Positions 56,366 through 64,000 of a DNA stretch of 64,000 nt are shown here, piece after piece. Source of the DNA: Obelidium mucronatum (Eukaryota > Chytridiomycota > Chytridiomycetes > Chytridiales > Chytriomycetaceae). The notes beneath the pieces were generated by a model. The model saw only the letters and a list, made by a program, of their open reading frames with translations. It was not told where the DNA came from and did no database searches. Where the stretch lies: positions 606,443 to 670,442 of the forward strand of contig JAIVFH010000006.1 of NCBI GenBank assembly GCA_025765595.1. The letters run 5' to 3'. The translations under genes were made by a program, and so were the position numbers. Within the stretch, counting starts at the first letter, position 1, and each line of letters begins with the position of its first letter.

Positions 56366-56400
56366 GTAGTTAACGTCATGGGACTGAGGTGCGCCGTACC

Positions 56401-57652
56401 GTCGCTAGGACCTTTTTAGCTACCCAATTTAATGAATATGTAATTAATTTAATTTAAATAATAGCAATATAAAGATGCAAGGGTATTATAATCAAAGAAC
56501 ATGATGATGCAAGGCTTCCAGTCATCAAATTGACTGGCCCGCATATGCAGTAATGCATACCAGTCCAATTATATGCATCATTTTTGCGATTGCCTGCCTA
56601 ACAGGAGTGAAAAATCAGAGGTTGGTAGTAACTAAGGTGAGAATGGGGCAGGGGTTGTCAAAGATCACGGTGAGTGGTCAGTGTGATTAGCACACTTGTC
56701 TCGTGGAAGGTTCTCTCTCTTTCTATTCTAACACTTCCTTCTGTTTATACCCGGAGTTAGTCTGAAACACACGTTTCAGGTATTTCCCCCAGAACACACT
56801 AACGCCTCATTTCACAGTGACACCCTTATTCTAATTATACCATGGTCCACAAGTGAATGCCATTCACGAGTAGTTGTACATCTAGCTAAGGAAAGCTGAC
56901 CATGTATCAACCTTAGAATCCAGATAGGATAAGTTAAATTACGCGTTGTATCAATTAAATAAAGCTAGTGTATTTATTATATTCTACATACAATTTAGCT
57001 CACTAGAATAAGTTAGGTTGTTGTGCGTATTGGATTAAGAGTCTTTTTATGTTTAGCACACATGAGATTTATTGATAACAAAATACCACACATCATAATA
57101 ACTGTCAGGGGTCACCCCCCGGGGCATGCCTGCCCCGATGCTCTGGGGTTCAGAGTAGGAGTCAGCTCAAACCCCGCCCCGCAAACCCCGCCAAGTAAAT
57201 CCCGCACACCCCCGAGGGAAGAGAAAAGATCTATTAAAAGCCAATTTAGCTCACACTATAGTGGAATTTCAGCTGCTTACATGGTTTCGGACAGCAGTTT
57301 GACTCAGTTAGGTGGTTTTTAAATTTATTTTCACTATTTTTCATCATCCAAAAAAAAATAAAGAGAAATTTTTTTTCTGTTTTTATTACCAAAACGCACA
57401 CATATTACCAAAACGCACACAATAGAGGTAAGCCACAGCCCCGGGGGCGCGGGAAAATCTATTCCCTGACCCCCAAAGATGCGGGGAAATGCCAGCCCCG
57501 ACCCCAACCTGGCCCGTTCTCACCTTAGTAGTAACAGCAGGGTCTGTTGGTGCCACTGTTTGGGAATTAATCAAAGTAAAAAGACCCTTGCAACCAAGAC
57601 AAAAATGCCAGACATCAGGGATCATAACATATACTATTGGAAAGGAATATAA
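56401..57652. other. Repeat-rich region without a supported gene
   Basis: About 1.25 kb next to the copia element. It may include eroded 5' copia sequence. Short CCCCG-rich patches occur at 57110-57220 and 57430-57510, where the same CACCTTAGTAGTAAC and CTTAGTTACTACC words appear in opposite orientation (57520 and 56620). Confidence 0.5.
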
Positions 57653-57740
57653 TCCAATAAAAAGTAGATATTGGAAGAAAAGAAATAATATCTTTATGAG
57701 AAAAGCAACCAAACTCTCCCAGAATCATCTCCTCCCACTG

Positions 57741-58057
57741 CATTTACCTTGTTTAGTTGTTCATCCAATAATTTTGCTTCATTGGATGGATGTGTGGGCC
57801 CTCCTAATAAAGCCTGGGAAATGCTGCCGAGGAAATCCCAATGCCGTAACACTCATTTAGCCACTCAAAACCAAATGAATAATGAAAGGAAGTGCATTTA
57901 CCTTGTTTAGTTGTTCATCCAATAATTTTGCTTCATTGGATGGATGTATGGGCCCTCCTAATAAAGCCTGGGAAATGCTGCCGAGGAAATCCCAATGCCG
58001 TAACACTCATTTAGCCACTCAAAACCAAATGAATAATGAAAAGAAGTGCATTTACCT
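57741..58057. repeat. 154-base tandem duplication
   Basis: CATTTACCTTGTTTAGTTG starts at 57741 and again at 57895, and the third copy begins at 58049 but stops after CATTTACCTT. The two full units differ at about two positions, so the event is recent. Each carries one CCAAT/ATTGG palindrome. Confidence 0.5.
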
Positions 58058-58245
58058 TTGTGGGTGGTGAGCCATATGGGAAGTCAGACTAAAGAGTTGC
58101 ATCATCCATCTCCCTTGGCTTTAACATCTCAGATTCAGTGTACTTTGTGGATACATATTGGGGCTGGATTCATTTTGGGGCCTGCTTTTCTATTTGAATT
58201 TGTAAAGTAGTTATTCAATTTTGCTTGGTTTGTTATGTTTTTATT

Positions 58246-58292
58246 GGCGGGAAATTGCTTGGCGGGAAATTGCTTGGCGGGAAATTGCTTGG
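58246..58292. repeat. 15-base tandem repeat, three copies
   Basis: GGCGGGAAATTGCTT is repeated three times exactly. On the minus strand it reads as KQFPA repeats in an open frame of 87 codons that has no other support. Confidence 0.5.
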
Positions 58293-59067
58293 ACAGTTTT
58301 CCTTTTTTTAAAACTACTCTAGAGATGTATCCACCCCCTTCCTCCCAATCCCTCCTCTCCAAACTGGATATAATGGAATGTCTGTGAAGAAGCATCAAAA
58401 TGGCACAGCCACATGTATGGAGGAGCCCTTTGACAAAGCCTTTGCATCACAAGCAGTCACATCACAGGGCTGGCATTGTAAGCTTACTTGCCTGAGTGTT
58501 TGTGGCTTCTTTTATAGTTAGGTTTATTTCTGTCAGGCAAGATATTTGTCCAATATTTCAGTTTTATTGGATGGCTGACACTTCTAACTAAAATTTTACT
58601 TCCAGATTACTGCCGTCTCTACATATTTCATTTTGAAATTGCCTCGCATCTTAAATATTTACATCAAAGAGCTGGCATTGTTGTTAGAACCAGATAGTCA
58701 ATAAAAGACTTAAGGGTTCTTGAAGGCACGAGGGCTTAGGGGGCACGAGGGCTTGTCCAATAACGGCTTGAGGTCACGAGAGACGGAACAAAGAGTTACA
58801 AAACTGTAAAACTAACACAGAATGTATTGAAACTGAACTAAAACTCAGAGCAGAAAGCTTGCTATTTATGCAAGTTCTGGAATTTCAAATAACAAAAGTT
58901 CAAAACTGAAAACAAACTGAAAATCAAACAGAAATTGTGATAGCAAGAGTGATAGCACAATAATATGTGAAATCAAGAATGATATCACAAAATGAAACAG
59001 AAAAACTTAGTAAAGTGACAAATCAAAGATGACAAATACAAAAATAGAAACTTAAAGTAAAACGATA
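58293..59067. other. Repeat-rich stretch with no supported gene
   Basis: Contains one copy of the ~95-base ACTTGCCTGAGTGTTTGT repeat (about 58484-58590), a GGGCTTAGGGGGCACGAGGGCTTG duplication near 58726-58756, and an AT-rich tract. Nothing coding is seen. Confidence 0.5.
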
Positions 59068-59135
59068 CTAGCGGGGATCGAACCGGGGTTTCCATCGTGA
59101 GAGTCGCGCGTAATGACCACTAAGCTACGGAACTA
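59068..59135 (-). pseudogene. tRNA-like sequence with intact box A and box B (Glu CTC-like)
   Basis: On the minus strand TAGCTTAGTGG (59127-59117) and GGTTCGATCCC (59084-59074) match the internal promoter boxes of tRNA genes at the normal spacing. The anticodon position reads CTC (glutamate). The acceptor and anticodon stems do not pair, so it is not a working tRNA. It is a tRNA pseudogene or the head of a SINE. Confidence 0.5.
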
Positions 59136-59718
59136 TAGAGAAATATCCCTATAAGACGGGTGATTCCTAACAATTGTAGGCCAATACTTGTCTGAGTGTT
59201 TGTGAGTGATGTTTATTTGGTTTAGGCAAGATGTATGTCCAATATTTCAGTTTTATTGGATGACCGACACTTTGTAATAAAAAATTATACTTTTACAAAT
59301 TAGCCTTTTTGTTCAATGTTTCACATTTGACAGTGCCTCCCATCGCAAAGAACAAAGAACTGTCATTTCAAGCAATACTTGCCTTAGTATTTGTTGCCAC
59401 TTACACACTTATTTTCAGGTAAGAGGTTTGTCCAATATAGCACTTTTATTGGAATACTGACATGTCACAACACTTTTTAATATGAAATTTGCAGATGTCC
59501 TATATCTTGTTGATCATCAAAACGTGACTACTGCACCTTATGTAAAGTAAGAATACTCCCATTTGACAGTGTCCTGTCTTTGACTCTCTGCAAGAACACA
59601 GTATTGATGATACAGACTTGTGGAAGGTATTGTTATTTTGTTTTATTTCATGCAATGATTGGCAAATCTCGGTAATCACACACATTTAACCCCATCCAAT
59701 AGTACTAAATTATTGGAT

Positions 59719-59999
59719 GAGATAGTGGAAATGTACTAAAATGCAGATGCTTTGTAGTGCTGTGCCACCCAATGTCGCCGTACAGAGAAAAAGGGGTACT
59801 AGCTTTTAGCTAGCTAGCTAAAAAGGATTCTGGATCGAGACGAATGGTGAGGAGAACATTGTGTTGTGCTGCAACTCCTTCAATATCAACCCACTGGTGG
59901 AAGTCGCTGATATTGTCATGATCAAGCGTGAAAGTAGTCTTCAAGTTGTTGTTGGTTGTCATTTTTTGTTGAAGTCAGTAAAAATTTTGAGGCGTAGTA
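59719..59999. other. AT-rich spacer with a 20-base perfect palindrome
   Basis: TTTTAGCTAGCTAGCTAAAA at 59804-59823 is self-complementary. No gene is seen. The TA dinucleotide at 59998-59999 is the left target site of the next element. Confidence 0.5.
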
Positions 60000-61790
60000 C
60001 ACCCCTAAAAGTATGGGGTACGGAATGGGGACGGAATTGCGGAAGTTATTGGAGCCGCTGCGGTGCTGATACCGGAAAATTATTTTTGACCATTTCCGGA
60101 CGCGGAGGTTGCCGGCTGATTGGCACCCGCTGCAGCTTCCAGAATTGTATCGCCCAGGTATCGGCCGGGTATTCCCCAGATATTGGCCAGTTGCTCCTGT
60201 CCGTTCTACTGGTTCTATGCCGTGCAAGTTTTGACTGTTGATATCGGGCGGAGATCTGAAGGCCAGACCGAACCTTCATGGCATCACAGCAAGCAGGCAA
60301 GTTAAAATAAAGACGTGAAATATGTAAACACAATGGAAACTATTTGAATATTTCAATTTATTGGATGTAATAAAACACGAAACAATACGAACAACGAACA
60401 TATAGTGGTTATGATACCAACTTACTATGGGCATTAGCGGCATACAATGCTGCCACTGCTGAGCGAGACAATTAGCAGCCAGAGTAGAGCTTCTAGCAGG
60501 CATGGATCAACGGGTTGATTGCTGGTGGTGCGGTGCGTCTGCGAGCTTCTTCTGTATGTGCCTAAAATGACGCAAATAGAAAAGTCGCAAACACTCACAG
60601 CCTACTGCGTCCACCATTGAACCTGACCGTTGCCGTGATCGCATTCTGCAAGAGGTGTTGATTACCTGAGTTTCCTCTAAGTTATTGGAGAGGCGATGAG
60701 TTGAAACATTTGTTTGATTTGCATCACTCTAAATACTCACATTCAGCCAATTCCTTGGCCCGGATTGCATTGCTTCTGAAATAATACATAGGTATTGTTA
60801 ATCACTGTCGTGGCTTTGATGGCCGAATCATTGGGTGTTTCTTTTCGAAAAAAGGAAAAAAGATAAGTGATTTTATATCTCATACGATGCAATTCCGATG
60901 TTTCCGAATCTCCATAGCTGTAGAAAAAACACCATGTTTTGTTTTGCACTAATATATAGAAGCAATATGAGTACACAATTTAATGATGTAAAGTAATAAG
61001 ATTACTATGTACCTTTGTAAAAGCAACCCATGGCCAGCGATTGTCAGTTCAGGCATTGGTGGGCTCAACAAATACAGCCCCCGTCCATCATCACTGACAT
61101 GTTTAGATGCAAGTCAAAAACGCGTGTTTGTCAGCTAAGGCGTTGGTGGGCTCAACAAGTACAACCCCCGTCCGAAATGACATGTGTGCACAAAAAAAAA
61201 CACGGTGAGTGAAAAAAAACGAGTGAGAAAATTAAAACAGTTAACAGAAAAACCTGGATTTCAGTTTATCACAGTGCAGCCAAAATCGCTTTGTACATGT
61301 ACGCTTGGAGTATCATTGTTTAGATTAATTGCAAATAAAGCTCGTCTATTTTCCTGTAGAAAACATGTAGCTTTGCCAAACGGCAAAGCTGTGTTATGGT
61401 GGTGGAGAGGTCCCGAGATCAATCCCCTTATGTTCCTTTTGTGATTCTTGGGTATCGGAAGGCTAGCGGCAGAAGAGACGGCTTTGACAGATGTCCGTTC
61501 TTCTTGCCGCCGCTGCTTTTGGACGTCAGCCGTGCGATCAAAGCTTCAACCGATCGAACAGCTATTCTGCTGCCATTTTTTGGTGGTTCTCACCTTCCAA
61601 TCAACACCAGAGCCAGTGGGCGGAATGCGCCTCTGGAACGGTGCCGCATTCCTTTCGATCCCCTCTTGCGGAACACGTTCCTTTTAAACAATCCGGATCG
61701 CCGGTCGCTGCCGCTTTCGGCCGGAAACGGTGCCAATTCCGGACAATAGCAGAATCTGACGGATATCTGCCGTAAATAGTTTTAGGGGTG
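60000..61790. mobile_element. 1.79-kb candidate DNA transposon with short terminal inverted repeats
   Basis: The left end CACCCCTAAAA (60000-60010) is mirrored by TTTTAGGGGTG (61780-61790), and both sides are flanked by TA (59998-59999 and 61791-61792). The next bases (TAT ... TACGG) also agree. TA duplication is the mark of Tc1/mariner/pogo elements. Inside, no transposase is recognised; a 117-codon plus frame (61396-61749) and a 126-codon frame (59861-60241) have no domain. An internal near-direct repeat with GGTGGGCTCAACAA lies at 61058 and 61145. A non-autonomous element is likely. Confidence 0.5.
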
Positions 61791-61792
61791 TA

Positions 61793-62748
61793 GTTGGGGG
61801 TTGGTTGAGTTTCAAGTGTTTCAAGTAGTAGAAAGTAGAAGTTGTTGTAGTTGAATAAACTGGTTTTAAAAAGTAGTTTTAGCTGTTTGTAGTAGTATTA
61901 GAAGCTGTAGCGGCTTTGGTAGTAGCGGCTGAGGTGCTTGTGTAACAGGGAATGCTTTAATGTTCCGGCTTTTTAAGGGTTCCCTGACTAATTGGTACAG
62001 GAAAATTTAACAGATGTTGAGTAATAAGACTTCTTAATCTGTTGTAGAGGGACTGGGAGTGGTGCTGGTTCTGTAGACAGGTGAGAGATTTTGGAGATAA
62101 TTCTTAAACTTTATTTCCAAACATGGAGCTTGCAACATGAGTTTCATGTGCCTCCAACACAGTTGGCTCCAAAGCCAAAACCATGCCCACTGGCTCCAAA
62201 GCCAAAACCAGATCCACTAGCTCTGTCAACGCCAACACTGGGTCTGAATGATCCATATTAGTGTTGGGAACCAGGCATGCCAGGACCACCGCCACCGCCT
62301 CCGCTGCCTCCACCAAAATAGTATTGCTGTTGGAAATGGAACTGTTGCATCTGTTGCTGTTGCATTTGGTATTGTTGCTGTTGAGACTGCTGTTTTTGTT
62401 GTAGAGGGACTGGAAGCGGTGCTGGTTCTGTAGGCAGGTGAGCTGATCGTTGTGGGCACTAGAGAGATTTTGGAGAGAATTCTTAAACTTTATTCCCAAA
62501 CATGGAGCTTGCAACATGAGTTTCATGTGCCTCCAACACTTCCCCTCAAGCGAACATGATTGAATAAAGAATGAATTTGAACAACGATCAGACTTGCGTC
62601 ATGTGACATGAATGTGACTTGATTAATTGCCAATGATTAATTGAGGCTTGGTGATTAATTCGGGTTTGACGACGGTCATGTGATTGTCACGTGATGGTGC
62701 CTTCCCCTTGATCGTGTGAATCGCTTGAGAGTTGTGTCTTTCTGTGCG
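61793..62748. other. Region with a 120-140-base direct repeat and a Gln/Gly-rich relic
   Basis: Bases 62041-62160 and 62398-62539 are direct repeats (GTTGTAGAGGGACTGG ... CATGTGCCTCCAACAC); the first lacks ~20 internal bases. Between them, the minus strand reads a Gln-rich run, FGGGSGGGGGGPGMPG, a stop, then FGFGASGHGFGFGANC, like the tail of a low-complexity RNA-binding protein. It is read as a pseudogene fragment. Confidence 0.5.
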
Positions 62749-64000
62749 GTCTTGCGTTATTACACCCTGTGTCAGATTCTTACTGACTAAAACACTCGTC
62801 CCTCGCTCAACCATTAAAATGGCGAAGCAAGGATAAAGTGAAACCTTCATAGGCGGATATGTAATAATTGACCAAGTGCGCAGAGCAGGTCTTGAACCTG
62901 GGATGTCTTGGTAACAGACTTGCGCTCTGACCATTGAGCTAAGTGGTTGGTTTTCTTGTGTACTTTTGAACTTGAATAAATAGTTGAATCGTTCTATATG
63001 GGTTGTATGTTTAAAATATTGAAGTTTCTATAGTCTAGAATCGAAATCGAATTGAATTGAATAGAATTGACTTAGCATTATTGGGGCCAAATCACGTCTA
63101 GCCCCAATGCGTATCACGGAACTCAATCTTGAATTGTGAATTGTTAAATTGTAATTGCCGTAAGAGACATCATGCCAAATCGAGCACGAAGTTTCTTGAA
63201 TTGATCGCGTCCAAGGCACTTGGTGAGTAAATCGGCTGGCTGGTCAGCAGTCTTGATCCAAGTGACCTTGACTTGTTTTAAATTGACCAGTTCGCGAATG
63301 TAGTGGTATCAAATATTGATGTGTTTCGATCGATGTGAGAATACGTTGTTGTTGCATTGATGAATAGTAGACTGGTTATCTTCGAATACTTGAATTGGTT
63401 TTTCGAGTGGTATATTGAGTGTATCGTATAGCTGAATAAATGATTGTAGTTCGCGTCCTAATTCGCTGATGGACATGTATTCGGCTTCTGTAGATGATAG
63501 TGGTGTGACTGGAGTCTTGGTTGATTTCCAGCTGATGACGCCATCCGCGAGGACAACCAAGTAGCCAAGCTGCGACTTAGCTTCGTGGTGGATGTTGTAC
63601 GCGGCGTCGCTGTAGCCGATAGGACTTGAATTGCCTTGTTTGGAGTAGAAGATACCGTGGTCTTGTGTGTCATGGATGTAGCGGAAGACACGCATGAGGT
63701 CTTCCCAGTGTTGCTGAGATGGTTTGCTGGAGAAGATGGATAGAAAGGAGATAGCTGTAGAAATGTCTGGGCGAGTGTTGATAGCTGCGTAGTTGAGGCA
63801 TCCGATGGCTTCAAGGTATAGGGATGGGTTGTTGAAGAGGGGGGTGGTGTCTGATGCTGGAGTTGGTGAAAATGAGCTTGGCAAGGGAGTGGAAATTGGA
63901 TAATGCGAAAAATGCCCTGTAAATCGCTCCAAGATTTCCTTGATGTATTTTGATTGGTGGATGAAGATTCCGGAGGGCACGTGTTCAACTTGTATTCCGA
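62749..64000 (-). mobile_element. Ty1/copia retrotransposon, copy 2 (3' part, cut by window end)
   Basis: The terminal region 62749-63180 matches copy 1 from 51114 on, with small indels. Bases 63980-63309 encode the end of reverse transcriptase and RNase H in one frame, with YLEAIGCLNYAAINTRPDIS, YSDAAYNIHHEAKSQLGYLV and SSTEAEYMS. It is better preserved than copy 1 (intact TRPDIS and SSTEAEY), but a stop falls in the INIxYHYIRE stretch near 63306. The 5' part lies beyond the window. Both copies point the same way. Confidence 0.5.
62880..62948 (-). other. tRNA-like core inside the terminal region of copia copy 2
   Basis: On the minus strand TAGCTCAATGG (62941-62931) and GGTTCAAGACC (62898-62888) match tRNA boxes A and B with normal spacing, and GTCT/AGAC can form an anticodon stem around GTTACCA. 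The acceptor arms do not pair. Copy 1 keeps the first half in altered form (51260-51285) but has lost box B. Confidence 0.5.

Larger units (their letters stand above)
51114..56400 (-). mobile_element. Ty1/copia retrotransposon, copy 1, mutated
   Basis: The element runs right to left: gag (56365-55145), protease and integrase pieces (54980-53370), reverse transcriptase and RNase H (52731-51480), and a terminal region (51480-51114) shared with copy 2 at 62749-63130. The integrase-before-reverse-transcriptase order defines the copia type. Stops, frameshifts and a ~20-base deletion near 52090 (relative to copy 2) show it is inactive. No second LTR matching the left terminal region was found at the right end near 56400-57000, so the 5' end is missing or too diverged to see. 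The left boundary sits inside the Harbinger partner frame. Confidence 0.5.
57653..59718. repeat. Seven CCAAT...ATTGG imperfect palindromes
   Basis: TCCAATA followed 7-14 bases later by TATTGGA or ATTGGAT occurs at 57653-57675, 57763-57787, 57917-57941, 58549-58571, 59238-59260, 59431-59453 and 59694-59718. Three of them (58549, 59238, 59431) lie in a ~95-base repeat beginning ACTTGCCTGAGTGTTTGT and containing AGGCAAGATATTTG. The arms are conserved while the loops and flanks differ. Confidence 0.5.

Noticed and set aside
59068..59135. Functional tRNA-Glu
   Set aside because: Acceptor and anticodon stems do not pair although the promoter boxes are intact.
59861..60241. 126-codon plus frame crossing the left end of the 1.79-kb element
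   Set aside because: It spans the terminal repeat, has no domain, and the opposite strand is equally open.
62041..62539. The 120-140-base direct repeats as LTRs of a small retroelement
   Set aside because: No TG..CA ends, primer site or target duplication could be identified, so they are reported only as direct repeats.

Overview
The window is nuclear DNA from a flagellated (zoosporic) fungus, most likely a chytrid. Most genes carry short GT..AG introns of about 40-100 bases. The fungal side is shown by a class V-type chitin synthase with a myosin motor, a PHO81/NUC-2-like SPX-ankyrin protein and a twin copy of a fungal domain of unknown function. The flagellum is indicated by a CFAP77-like axonemal protein and by microtubule-type proteins beside it. 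Species cannot be named from the sequence alone. All exon models are hand-derived from reading frame and splice sites, without transcript evidence.

Bases 1-42,350 are gene-dense. In order: the 3' part of a very large Ser/Lys-rich repeat protein ending in a CAP-Gly domain (+); CFAP77-like (-); a protein with two copies of a fungal domain (+); a 1,193-residue GAF-GAF-cyclase-like protein whose catalytic residues are degraded (-); a coiled-coil protein (+); a small mitochondrial-type protein (+); a divergent histone H3, probably the centromeric variant (-); tRNA-Leu(AAG) (+); pseudouridine synthase PUS1 (+); two small secreted proteins (-); TIM9 (+); chitin synthase (+); an NFX1-type zinc-finger protein (+); a P4-ATPase lipid flippase (-); and the PHO81-like protein (-). 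Two pairs, CFAP77/twin-domain and cyclase-like/coiled-coil, are divergent and separated by only 264 and 174 bases, so each probably shares a promoter. The CAP-Gly, CFAP77, cyclase-like and coiled-coil genes form a run that may serve the microtubule or flagellar apparatus; this is inference.

From about 42,350 to the end the window is repeat-rich and gene-poor. It holds a 1.14-kb element with 87-base inverted repeats, an unrecognised and possibly decaying multi-exon gene, a 49-base tandem repeat, remnants of a pogo/Tigger transposon and of a PIF/Harbinger transposon (the partner gene of the latter is cut by a copia insertion), one nearly complete but mutated Ty1/copia element and the end of a second copy, a 154-base tandem duplication, a family of CCAAT/ATTGG palindromes, a tRNA-like sequence, and a 1.79-kb element with short terminal inverted repeats and a TA target site.

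The observations most worth following up are the CenH3-like histone, the cyclase-like receptor that has lost its metal-binding aspartates, the SKPxS-repeat CAP-Gly protein, the recurrent CCAAT/ATTGG palindromes, and the tRNA-like core inside the end of the copia element.
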